From contig OY776120.1 of the NCBI GenBank assembly GCA_963675135.1, forward strand, positions 24,766,001 to 24,830,000: a DNA stretch of 64,000 bases, given 5' to 3'. Below, piece by piece: positions 47,215-59,224 of the stretch. This DNA is from Galeopsis tetrahit (taxonomy: Eukaryota; Streptophyta; Magnoliopsida; Lamiales; Lamiaceae). The notes beneath the pieces were generated by a model that saw only the letters and a program-made list of their open reading frames with translations, had not been told where the DNA came from and searched no databases. Both the position numbers and the translations under genes were made by a program. The number at the start of each line of letters is the position of its first letter. The first letter of the stretch is position 1.

Positions 47215-48840
47215 TCAAACATTATACTGATAAAAAAACTCATCATCACCACCACCAATGAAATCCAAGCCGTCGTCTGCCTCTGCATCTGGAGCATTGA
47301 AAGGGGGAACTGAACCAACCGGAGCATCGAAATGCGGAGGGGAAACTGGACCAATCGGAGCATCGAAAGGCGGAGGGGGAACGCTCATCGCCTGTTCAAA
47401 GCATGTATTTATTTGTTCAGAAGACATCCCCAACGATCGACCCATAGTATCAGTTAGCTGTCGGAAGTAGTGGTTCATCATGTGTACTACGTTCGGGTCC
47501 GGAACAGCAGTGGAGGATACAGAGGCCTGCGATGCACGCTGGGACGAACTGGACGACGCAGCTGTCACTGAGCGGCTCATCCGGCCAAGGCCAAGGACCC
47601 GTCCTCGATCAGCCGGGGCAACGTCCAGGTAAATCCGGTTAAGATCAGGCGGAGCGCTGGGCCCGACTTCAACAGAAGCCTGTGTCGTCTCCTCTTCAAT
47701 CCTCCGGTTCACATCCAACTACATAATTACAAAAAAATTAAATTAATACATAGTTCAATACATTTAATTAATTAAATATTAAAAAAACATCACAATTTAA
47801 TTAAACTTACGTGAAGCTGGGTAGTGCGTCCATATGTGGACGTATGCGAATCTGGATCAAACGGATGAAGAACGTTCAACCGATCCACGTGTGTGGGTTC
47901 ACGCCCAAGTTCCCGCTCCTATTTCGTACCAAATGAGCATATAAAAATTATTTTATATAATATAATTATATAAATAATTGAAGTAAATTTAGTGAACACT
48001 TACTAGAGCAATTGAGTGCTCATACGCGGATCGCCCCCCCCCCCCCCCCCCGATGCCTTGACATCCCACCTCCCCCATCACTTATACGGTTGGCTCGAGC
48101 AGTTGCACACTTCCTCATGTACTCCGGGCTACTCCAATACGTGGTCAACGTGTTCCACACGTTGACTCCATTTTCGTCCTCCCCCAACGTCTGCACCACG
48201 CCACGTTTACGCCAAGCATTCCTCCATGTGTACATTATCTCATTATACCTAGACTGACATGAAGATAGCCAGTGACGGTGGATATCGTTGTCCGAAAAAA
48301 ACTCCCTATGCCAATAAGCATGTTTCTGCACATATTCGATCAGCATATTTATCAAATAATATATATAATAAATTGTTTATTAATATTTAATTGAATGCAC
48401 TCAAATACCTGGAATTCCTCCCAGTATTCATCCTTTTTCGTCTACGGCACCTTCAGCCAAGAGTAAGCATTCGCAACAATTTTGCACTTAGTAATCACCA
48501 CAGTGCAAATCTTCGATATCTCATTACCAGGAAGTAAGTTGTGACATTATATATTAAGAAACAAACACATTATAAATTAAAAAACCTACAAAAATTGATG
48601 CTATTAAATATTGTTAAACCTTAAAATTATTTAATTAATTACTTACTGTACACCCTCAATCCATATTTTCAGTCTGTGTTCTCGGGCCCGCGTGGGATGT
48701 CCACGAGCTGCCGACGACTGAGATGACGGTGGCGAATGCTGTGGAACGGATGCCGACGACGTCAACGTAGCAGGCTCAACAGGCCTAAGTGAGCCTCTCC
48801 TACGTCGAGATCCTGAGGCCCCACTAGCATCTTGACTCAT
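47215..48840 (-). CDS. TNPA/Transposase_24-like accessory gene of CACTA-2
   Basis: The ATG at 48840 opens MSQDASGASGSRRRRGSLRP. Further coding pieces are about 48545-48415 (WLKVP, then KKDEYWEEFQ), 48322-48020 (KHAYWHREFFSDNDIHRHWL, RYNEIMYTWRNAWRKRG, VWNTLTTYW), about 47920-47815 (REPTHVDRLNVLHPFDPDSH) and 47718-47215 (LDVNRRIEEETTQASVEVG to EFFYQYNV). Together they resemble the plant Ptta/En/Spm Transposase_24 family. One TAG appears before KKDEYW, so the frame may be broken there. An 18-bp C run at about 48036-48053 makes a glycine tract and is an unstable or error-prone spot. It is listed as CDS because most exons are open. Confidence 0.6.
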
Positions 48841-49066
48841 CTATTTTAATAAATAAAATTTAAAAGTATAATAAATTAATCAATAATTAATATAGTAATG
48901 AAATCAATAATTTTCTATTTTAATTAATAAAATTTTAGTAATTTAAGTCAATAATTTCCTAATTTAATCAATAACAAAATCACATTACTAATGAAATCAA
49001 TAATTTACCAAACTAATTAATAATGACTTAATTTAAACAATAACAATAATTACTATATTTACAACA

Positions 49067-49590
49067 CCTCTACTTATAAGAATAATTACTAATTTAATCA
49101 ACAATAATAACCTAGTTTAATTATAAGAATAATTACTAATTTAATCAACAATAATAACCTAGTTTAATTATCAAAACGAACTAACAAAACTACATTATAT
49201 ATTTGAACTAACATACATTAATTAATTACAATTAACCAATAAAAAACATATAATCCACATACTAACATATATTTGAATGAATTATACATATATATTCATC
49301 AACTATGTACATGAAATTTTATAATAATTAACATGCAATTTATAACCTCTACTTATAAGAATAATTACTAATTTAATCAACAATAATAACCTAGTTTAAT
49401 TATCAAAACGAACTAACAAAACTACATTATATATTTGAACTAACATACATTAATTAATTACAATTAACCAATAAAAAACATATAATCCACGTACTAACAT
49501 ATATTTGAATGAATTATACATATATATTCATCAACTACGTACATGAAATTTTATAATAATTAACATGCAATTTATAATACAATAACTTAA
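49067..49590. repeat. About 230-bp near-identical direct repeat
   Basis: The block from CCTCTACTTATAAGAATAAT through TTAACATGCAATTTATAA occurs at 49067-49345 and 49346-49580. The two copies differ at single bases (ATCCACATAC/ATCCACGTAC; ACTATGTAC/ACTACGTAC), and the first copy has an extra 46-bp internal repeat. A recent duplication inside CACTA-2. Confidence 0.88.
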
Positions 49591-49819
49591 TTAAAATTAA
49601 TTAAGAAAAAACGTACCGTTTAAATTGAAGAAAATTGGAGTAGATAATCGTAATGCCCTTTGTCGATCAATCCACGCACCACGCACAAGAAAATCCAATC
49701 CACGAGGACAGAACAGGAGACGAACAGGGAGAGGGGGACGAAAGCCAAAAAAAAAATTTCCCTTATGGGGAAGAACTGCCTCTCCTTCGGCAGTTCTTAT
49801 AAAAAAAAATTGTGGCTAC

Positions 49820-50181
49820 CGACGGAAATATCCGTCGGTAGCACGCGAATATTAATTAGTCAGTCAATGCGGTGCGGCTACCGACGGATATTTCCGTCGG
49901 TAGCACGCGAATATTAATGTGTCAGTCAAAGCGGGTCGGCTACCGACGGATATTTCCGTCGGCAGTCGAAATTTGAACGACCGACGGAAAAAATCCGTCG
50001 GCAAGCAAGGCTAAACGACACCGTTTGGCTGCGGAACTAAATTCCGTCGGGAAGTCCGTCGGACGGTCCCGGCGGATCTTGGATTCCGTCGGGAGTCAGT
50101 CGATTCGAGAATTCTGTCGGCGATCCGTCGGGCCGGCCGACAGAATGGATTCCGTCGGCAAACTCCGCGTTTTTTGTAGTG
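49820..50181. repeat. CACTA-2 right subterminal CCGACGGA array
   Basis: Facing pairs such as CTACCGACGGA...TCCGTCGGTAGC recur four times at 60-65 bp spacing, then denser copies run to the terminus. Confidence 0.88.
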
Positions 50182-50584
50182 TAAAATTTTCGGTATAATA
50201 TTATACTGTATTAAAAAATTTGATATTTTTTTATATGAAAAGTTCAATATACAAAAATTTCGATATATTACTTCACTCCCGTCTGTGGCTACGAAAATTG
50301 GATATGATGCAGATATTTTCAAATATTTTGGTGTTTGGTGATTTCATGTTATACCATTGTATAACTAAACACCAGCAGTAAACATATTACTTTCAACTTT
50401 TTGTACGCAATTCAATAAACTTGGTTATTTTTTACAACTTTCTGTCGACGGGCGACGTGACAATGTATTTCGATTGTTACATTAATAGTATATTACCAAA
50501 AAACAATCTCGTATGTCTCACAATTTTAAAAATTAAAATAATATGATAAAAAAAAAATGCACCAGTTGCATTGTATAACTAATA

Positions 50585-50867
50585 CTCACTCCATCCCACA
50601 ATAACTTTCACACTTTTCTTTTCGGGACGTTCCACAATAACTTTCACACACTTAAAATGGAAAACCCTTTATAAACTCAACCCTCACAATATCCTCAATT
50701 TTAACACAAATGTCATTACTTTTTCTCTACACATACACAAAAGTCAACTCATTCTTTACTTTATACATAAAGTTTTACAAAATTATCCCTAAAAACTTCA
50801 CTAATTATTACATTTTCTTAATTTACGTGTTCACCTACCTATGAAAGTTAATACGGGACGGATGGAG
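50585..50867. mobile_element. Stowaway MITE
   Basis: TA, then CTCACTCCATCCCACAATAA, ending GTTAATACGGGACGGATGGAG, then TA; 283 bp. Confidence 0.88.
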
Positions 50868-51026
50868 TATAAATTTTAGAAATGCAATAAATTTGTCTCA
50901 CTTTATTAGGTTATGGGATAAAAAATGAAATGAAGAATGTGAATTCATAAGAAAAAAAAATATTCCCTCTGTTTCTTTTAAAGGTTGTTTATTTGCTCAT
51001 ATTAAGAAATACGGAGTATAGTATTA

Positions 51027-51824
51027 CAGTAAAACCTCTCAAAAAGAATACTCTATTAAGGAATAAACTCTCTTTAGGAAAAAAAATTTATGGTCCCAAC
51101 TTGGGACCAGTTATAATTTGGAATAAACTCCATATTGTCATAATTCATATTTTTTCAAGTCCCAACATAAAGAAATACACCTCCATTTAGGAATAAATCA
51201 TAATAATATATATAATTTTACAATAGATTTAAGTTGATTTAAAATACTTGTTCAAGGTTGATTGTGACAATGATTTAATCTTTTGTGTTGTAACTTTATC
51301 CTTCAACTTGCGTGTGCGCATTAGCTCGTCCACATGACCACCTTCTTGTTGAACCCAAAACATTTCTAACTTGTCGAGTAAGCTTAAAGCTTCTTCACAT
51401 GAAACTTTTTTGGTGTCATTATATGCGTGAAGAAAATGTTGATTTGATGTAATTGATAAAAAAAAAGTATTATACATAGTATTTATAGATGAAAAATTAA
51501 AGCAATCAAAAGCAAGTACATGCATCTATGGTGGGTGACTCTTGAGTATTGTCTTTTCATATTACGTGAGTAAATTAGTTCAATTAAGTTTAACACATTA
51601 CATCATGTACATGTATCTACTAATTATACCATTATATAATATACATGCATTTAAAAAAAAACCTTATAACTCTATTTAGGAATAACCCCCATTTAGAAAT
51701 ATTTTTTTGTGGTCCCAAGGATATGACTATAAAGAGGTTTTACTGTAACTCTATTTCGAAATAACCCCCATTTAGAAATATTTTTTTGTGGTCCCAAGGA
51801 TATGACTATAGAGAAGTTTTACTG
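51027..51824 (-). mobile_element. pogo/Lemi (Emigrant-type) element
   Basis: TA, then CAGTAAAACCTCT, at the left; AGAGGTTTTACTG, then TA, at 51745. The terminal 79 bp (ACTCTATTTAGGAATAACCC to GTTTTACTG) is repeated once more, ending at 51824. CAGTAAAACCTCT ends with a TA duplication are those of the Arabidopsis Emigrant MITEs and their pogo-like source. A transposase remnant lies inside. Confidence 0.82.
51229..51525 (-). pseudogene. pogo-like transposase C-terminal remnant
   Basis: An open stretch ends EEALSLLDKLEMFWVQQEGG, then KSLSQSTLNKYFKST and stop. An acidic/leucine-rich tail with a final Q-S-T-L-x-x-Y-F motif is usual at the C-terminus of plant pogo (CENP-B/Jerky-like) transposases. 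The catalytic DDD region is absent. It lies where expected for an internally deleted pogo element. Confidence 0.6.
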
Positions 51825-51829
51825 TACTA

Positions 51830-52510
51830 CTATTTCCATTCCTTGATAACTTGCCTATCTTGATTATTCACTTTAAGAAAAGTAAATTTAGTTATGTGGG
51901 ATGTCAAATAAAAAAGAAATATTTTGAGTGATTTAGTGAATTGCAAATGAAATTTAGTGAGGAGTCGGACAAAATGTGAGCATAAGATGAGTGATAATTT
52001 TAAAAATAAAATAATGTTATAAAAATATTAATTTGGTGAGTTATTACATATTAGCAATGTGGAAATCATTTTGAAACGTCTAAATAAAAGTGTGTGTGAG
52101 TAATTACTTCCTCCGTTCCGTTATTAATTGAATTAGTATTGAACGTGATAAAATGTCTTTTAGAAGATATAAATTATAGAATGAGTAATTTAATTTTATT
52201 GGAGATGAAATCTTTTTTTAATGCATAAAATGTACTCCCTCCGTCCGCCTATAAGCTTCCCATTTTACCATTTTTGTCCGTCCGTCTATAAGCTTTCCAT
52301 ACCTTTTTTGGTAAGTACTTTTTCTTACACTTCACTTTATATCTTATTTTTTCTCTCAATTTCTCTCCTCTCTCAATCACATCACTTGTACTACATCTAT
52401 TATTTAATCACTTTTTTGAACGAGTTTTTTTTTTTTAAAGAGTAAGAATTTGACTTTTTCAAATGAGATGAATATTTTTAAAAAATGTTCAAATAATAAT
52501 GAAACGAGAA
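51830..52510. mobile_element. Cluster of decayed Stowaway fragments
   Basis: Left-end-like words occur at about 51832 (CTATTTCCATTCCTTGATAA), 52107 (CTTCCTCCGTTCCGTTATTA) and 52235 (CTCCCTCCGTCCGCCTATAA), each after TA. Clear right ends are missing for the last two, so they look like truncated or partly deleted copies. Confidence 0.55.
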
Positions 52511-52950
52511 TAGGGTACCGTTTAAGGTAAAACGGGGCGGAGCAAGCAGATCCGTTGGTTGTTAGTTTGTTTGTTTTTATTGGCTAGTTGTACTATAAGC
52601 TAGAAGTGATAGAGTGAAGACTGTTCATACATTGAATGTGGTTTGACTTGTTTGCAGAGCGGCCTACTGTTCCATTCTCTCAATTATCTCTCGGTTATTG
52701 TATGCTCTCTCAATCAATCAGCCGTTTTGTGTCTCTATTAACCCTTCAAATTATTTTAATCTCTACCATTATCGAAGTTTTAAATTCCCTTTCAAAAAAA
52801 AAAAAAAAAAGTTTTAAATTTATAAAAATATCTATGAGATATTGATAAATATAAAAATTTAATAATAAAATTTTAATATATAAATTTTATAAAATAATTT
52901 GAGCAAATTTTTCATTGGTGATGATAATTTAAATAAAATACTTTATATTA

Positions 52951-53221
52951 CTCCCTATGTTCCGGAGGAACTTGCACCCTTTGACCGGCACACATTTTAA
53001 GAAATGTGTAATGATTGATGTTTTGAGGGATAATTTTGTAAACTTTTATGAATAAAGTAAAGTAAAAAGTAGATTGAATGTGGAAAAGTAATGGCATATG
53101 GATAAATATGAGTATATTTGAAGGGTGAGGGTTGTGAAGATATTTACTTTTATGGAGTGTGTAAATTGGTATGGGATATCCATATATGAAAAGTGTGCAA
53201 ATTTCTGTGGGACGGAAGGAG
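52951..53221. mobile_element. Stowaway MITE
   Basis: TA, then CTCCCTATGTTCCGGAGGAA, ending CTGTGGGACGGAAGGAG, then TA; 271 bp. Confidence 0.85.
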
Positions 53222-53304
53222 TATGTTATTTCAAATGTCATTTATCGATATTTTTAAAATTAAAACATTTTTTTATACTTTATTGATATTAAGCCCACTC
53301 AAGG

Positions 53305-53552
53305 CAAAAACTTGTGTGAGACCGTCTCACGGATCTTTTTCTGTGAGACGGATCCTTTTAACCCATATTTTAAAATTTTGGGTAGAATAATCCATATTTT
53401 TTTTCCAGATTTTTGTTTGTAAAAAAAGTGATAATATTTTTAAGAAAAGTGACTATCACTTTTTACTTAAATAGTATCTCTTTTTGCTGAAACATTATCA
53501 CTTTTTATATATGAACTCATGGATCTCAAACGGTCTCACCCAAGACTAGCCA
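53305..53552. mobile_element. MITE with GTGAGACCGTCTCAC motif
   Basis: The left end has ACTTGTGTGAGACCGTCTCA followed by CGGATC. The right end, reverse complemented, reads TAGTCTTGGGTGAGACCGTT. The GAGACCGT word is shared within longer, imperfect TIRs. Target duplication not resolved. Confidence 0.5.
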
Positions 53553-53559
53553 TAAACTC

Positions 53560-55107
53560 AATTTGTACAACAAATTAATCAATATTGATATTGTATATCG
53601 TTATTTTCATTTTTTTTCACGAATATTTTTGTCCTATTAATTTATGTAGGGTAGATCTTTTGTAAAATTTATGTGAGTTCTTTTTCTTTAAAGTATCACC
53701 TTACTACATTTGAAGAATCATCATTTAAAAAATATTTAATTACTATGTTATTCATCTCAAAATCACTAAATATTGACACTTAATATGTGACACAATGATG
53801 TTTAGTACCATAAAACTTAAGTGAAAGTTCATAATTTATTTATTTTTCATTTTTATGTTTTTTCTTACAAATCTTAAAAAACAGTAGTACGGAGTACTAT
53901 TTATTTAGACCTCAAATGCTTCAAAAATTGAATCGTATGATTGCATAACATTAGCATATATACACATATTAATTAAAGAAATAAAAAGTAATTAACTTGA
54001 ATGCAAATATGCAATTAACTTCAATATTAATTTAATTTTAAAATTATTATCTATCAATACTTAAAAAATACTGTATATAATATGAATACACGTGTATATA
54101 TTAATTAATTATAAATACACAGTAGAGCTTCTCATAGTTTTTTGGTATGAACATTAAAAAATACGATAGAATAAATAGATATATTAAAAGTTATAAGAGA
54201 AGAATATAACTTTTGGAGTACTAAAGTGTAAAAAATATACTGTAATAGAATAACTAGATATATCAAAAGTGATTGAGGAGAAAAATATAATGAAATAGAA
54301 AAAAGAGTACTACAAAATGAATGAATTTTTTTTATTGGAATGGACGAAAAAAAGAAAACTTTTGCTGCGTAGAAAATAGTATTTACACATTTTTTAATGC
54401 ATTGTGTACATATATCAATTTTATAAATTATAGGATTAAAAAATATAGTTAATATATCAATGGATATAAAAAATAAATGAGTGTAAGCTAGACTTGAGAC
54501 GGATTACAAACCAACATAATGCTCAAATTATGTTCTGTTTCACCCAAGATCTACCCCATAAATTTTTAAACTTTGATTCAAACAAAACCTGATCCTTGAA
54601 AAGTTGAAAAATCAAAAGAAGCAGCCCCATTTTTCAGCCTATCCTTTTCTGGTTCTTCATTTCTCTCGAACTATCAAATCTCAAAGCATTCAATTGAATT
54701 TCTTCAACATTCATAAAGCTTCAAACACACAGTTTCGAAGGTAAAAAAGGATGCAAAGAGTTAGGAAGAGAGTTTTGAAGAACCTAAAGAATACTATATG
54801 AAATCAGTTCTTCACTACAATAAAGGACACACCCTCATACATCGCTACGTATATATGTTTAACTATATAAAAAAAAATGTTGGTTTCTATCAAGAAATCT
54901 ATCTGCAATAAGACCAACAAAAAAAATTAACCGAAATCTGTTAAACTATAACAGGGGAAATCCCACCACTTCTGGCCTAAATAATACATGATGATATAGA
55001 TTAGAAAGAACTGTGATATGAAGCACCGGTTAAGAGTCTTAAAATAACAGATCAAAATTTCTCCTACTGCAGAATCCAGTTAAAATGAGGGAGTGATCAT
55101 CCATCCT
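53560..55107. other. AT-rich spacer downstream of SUF4
   Basis: No gene or clear element. The SUF4 3' UTR should occupy the last few hundred bases before 55108. A leader-like, C/T-rich stretch near 54620-54740 has no open frame behind it. Confidence 0.5.
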
Positions 55108-58100
55108 CTAAAAAGCCATGCGACCAGCAAGCCTGCTCTCCGATATCCTTCTGTCGATTGCTGCATCAATCGAGCTCATCTGGAATAAATATCCACGTAA
55201 ATAAGTATTAGGGCAGCTAAAAACCAGTGAATCATATAATCATCAGTCAAATATTCGAGCTTTGCTTGTAGACAGTATATACAAATCTTGCAGAGGAGCT
55301 GACCTGTCCCATTGAATTCACGTTCGATCACAAAATATATTGTGCGATGACATGAATGGGCAAAAATCTGGTGGGTATTACTTGTTCCAACCAAACCCAA
55401 CATTTTGATATCAAGCAACCATGGGTAAAAACCAAGAATTGAACAAACAAAATTTCCAAAGTGTAAATTAAATACATACATTTTGTTCTTAACCTTGTAT
55501 GGAGCTAGTTGGAGGATCCTCCAGTGGTTGAAGCATGCTCGTCAGAATTTAATTAATAATTATTGGCAAAGAAAATGAAAGTACGTACTTAACTTGAACC
55601 TTTGTTGACCACAAAATCTTTGGGATTGCTTGCCAAGCGGAGAATGGCCAAGAAATAAAATACAAGCTCATCACATCAATGGGGTTGGAAAGTACCAATA
55701 TAAATGATCAAATTCCCCAAAACAGAAGTTTTTTTTATGTCTTTATTTTGATGAGAGAATCGAGACTAAACAGAAATACACTCATCTATAAAATATAAAA
55801 GCAACAACTGAATTTGAAAACCAAATGCTAGTCACCTGGACAATTGAATAACTCAAGGCAATATCCAGTGTAAAGAATTTTATTACTAGGCTAAAATGAC
55901 TTACCTGGCTATTCTCATCATGAACCTGATACTTCAACAAGGACAATCTTCTCTCTTCCTAAAAAATTGATCAAAATTACTTCACTCAAATGGCAGAACT
56001 ACCCAAAAAAACATCCTGAAAATATATCACAGAAAAGAACTAACCATGGACATAGCTTCATCATCCCACACTAGGTAGACCTCATTACTAGCAGGCAGCG
56101 TAGCTGGAGCCTTGTTAGCTATTACTGGAGGTGGCCCGATGGAAGGACCTCCCGTATTTGGACCAGATGCATAGGAATGTGAATTCGTAGAAGCTACCAC
56201 AGCAATAAATAAAGAAAAACATGAGCATGCAGATATACTGTAACGTCCACGTCTATTAAAATTTTAGCATTAATGGAATAGAAGGTAAAAGTAGCGAACT
56301 CAAGAGAATTGATTATGTTCTACTGATATATATACACACAGAGATCCAGAAAACAAATCTAATAATGTTGTATCAACCTCTCCCCACCCCTTTTTGTTTA
56401 TCAGTTCTCCTACTATTGAAACATTAAAGTAAAGAACTTGGCACAAATAACTAAATTGCATCATCACAATCATTAGTTAATACAATTAATGGAGAAAGGA
56501 AAATCACGTGAACAAATAAGTTGACCATGGCACGATAATTTAGGTGTTCCTGGAGAAATAGAATGGATATGAATATGCAATGTGTCAACTCTATTTGGCG
56601 TTAACTACACCTATATCGCTGGCTAACAAGAAAGCTACCTCAAAAACTGCAAATAGAAATTCTATCGTCAAATATATTCCAATAAAACATTGCAGCATGC
56701 TAAGCTTTCCAATCTAGTACAGTATCATCCAGTACAAACATGATGCAGCAAGTCATATTTTCACTCAGTTTATGGAATGAGAAATAACAAACCAATGCCC
56801 AAACCAGACAAAAGACAAGGCATCATATCATAACAGGGAATACAGATTGAAAGGAAACACAAACCTGGTATTCCAGAAGTGAGATAACTATTGATTGGTA
56901 AAGTAGTGCCAAATTGAGGGTCTGCACTCTTCATTTCTGAAGAAGAGCTTAAAGGTAAGCTCATTGGAGGCATAGGAGCAGAAAATGGGGAACTTTGAGG
57001 AGGAATGTTGTTACTAGGAACAACAGGAAATAAAGGTTGAGAAGTAGGAGAAGGTGTAGTTGCAGGCATCCCTGGCGGAGTGACAGATGATAATGATGGT
57101 TGAAGCATGGGGGGTGTTGCAGATGGCACATGTGGCCGGATATTTTGTACAGGAAACAAAGGCTGGAGTGGCAGTCCTGCTTGCCCAGGAGCTGAGACAG
57201 ATGGATGTTGAGGATACCAAGGTTGTGGGCGAGGAGGAACTTGCCAGCCAGCTGGAGGCCCTTGTATTCTGGGATTATAACTGCATTCAGAGCAAATCAT
57301 TCAAGGTAAGACACATTTTGCTCAAATAACGAGTGTACCAAAAAAAGTAGCACAAACTTTGCTTTTACGAAGAGTAAATAGAGTTCACTGATATATAAAC
57401 CAACCCACTTCAATACAGAGCAAGAAAATTCAAACATTTCAACAAAAGAATAGTTGTCGACATGAATCAAATTTTAAAGCCATCCAGAATTTATATATGT
57501 TATAACATAAACAACAAAATTATATTAAAAGTATAGCATTGAAACCTACAATTGGGGTATTGACCCAAAAGTGGGCTGGGTAGGATATCCAACCCCTAGC
57601 GGCCCTTGTATCAAAACACCAGCAATTTGGGACGCCGGATGATCAACCTTAGCTGTTTTTGAGGGGTTCTCTTCCTCTGCAAAGAACAGCAATGAAAATA
57701 TCAGCTCAGCCTTATGAACGTTTAACAGGACTCGGGACAGAATATCCATACCACCACATTATCTATATAGTGGTAGGTCAAAAAAGTAACTAGGGAATAG
57801 AAGAAAGAAACAAACATCGTAAAAAAAGTTCCAAAGTTCCCCATGAGGAGTGAGGACATTAGAGGTATGCATTCTCTTGTTTCTAAATCAAACTCAATCC
57901 ATTATCACGCTAGGATGAAGCAGGCAAAGGGGGAAAAAACACATTCCAAACGAATAAACTGTTTGATCATATTTCGACTTCAACCAATGGCAAAATTTGT
58001 TTCAGTTTGCTTTCAGCAGAATTCAGTTTCATTCAGTTCAAATCATAAAATACAACCTCAGGCTAGCACCTCACTTGAAAAGAGAAGGTGAAGAGTAAAA

Positions 58101-58602
58101 CCAAAATAGTGGTGAATACCTTCCTCTGCATAATGAGCGGCCAAGGCATCATGAGGAATTCCTTGCATTCCATAAATTTCATTGTCTGTTGATTCTCTTC
58201 CAGGTTTCGAGTTTGGAACTCTGGTAAAACAATCGGTAAAATTAATCTAAAGAATTTCTTCAAAATTCCAAGAAATTAATTTAACATGTCTGACCTATCT
58301 AAGCCACTTCACATAAGATTATAAGAAAGTCGAGATCATAAATAAAGATTCAAATTCGATAATCTGAATAAGTATTTAAATAGGGGGGAGGGAGAAACAG
58401 ACTTGGAGACTTGTTCCTTGTGAACCTGAAGGACATGGATGGACATGCCCCCGGCGGTGGAGAGTTTCTTGTGGCAAACATGACACTTGAAGTGCTTAGC
58501 CTTCTGATGCTGCACTAATATCTTCTCGTCTTCAAACTCCCTGTCGCAATAGTAGCACCACACCTTATCTACCGCTCCTCCTCTCTTCTTCTTTTTCCCC
58601 AT
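55108..58602 (-). CDS. SUF4: SUPPRESSOR OF FRIGIDA 4-like C2H2 zinc-finger protein
   Basis: Seven exons join in frame on the minus strand: 58602-58403, 58220-58120, 57676-57550, 57280-56865, 56193-56045, 55958-55905 and 55179-55108 (1119 bp, 372 aa); all introns are GT-AG. The N-terminus MGKKKKRGGAVDKVWCYYCD contains two C2H2 fingers, with ligands C16/C19/H32/H37 and C40/C43/H56/H61. The conserved block ESTDNEIYGMQGIPHDALAA follows, then a long proline-rich middle (QPLFPVQN, VTPPGMPA), then SYASGPNTGGPSIGPPPVIA, EVYLVWDDEAMSMEERRLSL and the C-terminal IDRRISESRLAGRMAF. SUF4 is the DNA-binding partner of FRIGIDA that activates FLC in Arabidopsis. Length is close to the Arabidopsis protein (about 367 aa). 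Confidence 0.96.
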
Positions 58603-59224
58603 TCAATTCACCCTTAATGATCAAGGACCGAACGAAATTCGTTGTATCTTGCAATCAAAGAAAACTTGATGGAATCCGTTTCCGAGAGAAGAGGGTAGGG
58701 TTTCAATTTTCAAAGACTGCCAATTTATTATTTCGGTGAGAAAGCCGAAAATATAATATTGGGTGGAAATATCAAAATCTTAAATTGGTATAAATATTTA
58801 TAGATATGGTAAATTTTAAAAATGGTAAATATTTAATAATAAATTTTTAATACATAAATTTAATAAAATAATTTAAGCACATTTACATTCTTGATAAATT
58901 TTATAAAATATATTATATGATGCTATTTCATATGATATTTTTTAAAATTTATTGACATTTTTTCAATCGAAAGTAGTTTCGATATTGTTATTGTATATCA
59001 ATATATTTAATTTTTTTTTAAATATTGTGGAAATATCGATTCTTTATTAGATATATCGAGAATTATATCGGAAAAAAAATCTAGATATTGTCGGTAGGGA
59101 GGAGTAATTTTTCATTTAGTATCTTTTTTCCAAAAGCATTTAATTGAAGTAATCGTTTATTCTACTTTAAATGAATGCAGCATATTAAGAAGTACTATAA
59201 TAAGAAAGGTTACTACTCTTGTAC
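58603..59224. other. SUF4 5' leader and AT-rich upstream spacer
   Basis: The first 100 bp fit a 5' UTR (minus strand TAGGGTTTCAATTTTC and similar). Beyond 58760 the DNA is AT-rich with TATCGATA-type words, and nothing coding is seen. Confidence 0.5.

Larger units (their letters stand above)
41615..50181 (-). mobile_element. CACTA (En/Spm) DNA transposon, CACTA-2
   Basis: The ends CACTACAAAAAACGCG and CGCGTTTTTTGTAGTG are perfect 16-bp inverted repeats, flanked by an exact TAA duplication (41612-41614, 50182-50184). Subterminal arrays of CCGACGGA/TCCGTCGG lie at both ends, and a third array lies inside (46805-46975). Two minus-strand genes follow in the order TNPA-like (48840-47215) then TNP2 (46508-42661), the reverse of CACTA-1. 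Intact termini and a perfect duplication suggest a younger insertion than CACTA-1. Confidence 0.96.

Noticed and set aside
41040..50308. A hAT-like element split by CACTA-2 with GATATGAT duplications at 41032 and 50301
   Set aside because: The 8-mers match, but the right-hand terminus before 50301 does not resemble the left TAGGGTGG end, so the pair may be chance in AT-rich DNA.
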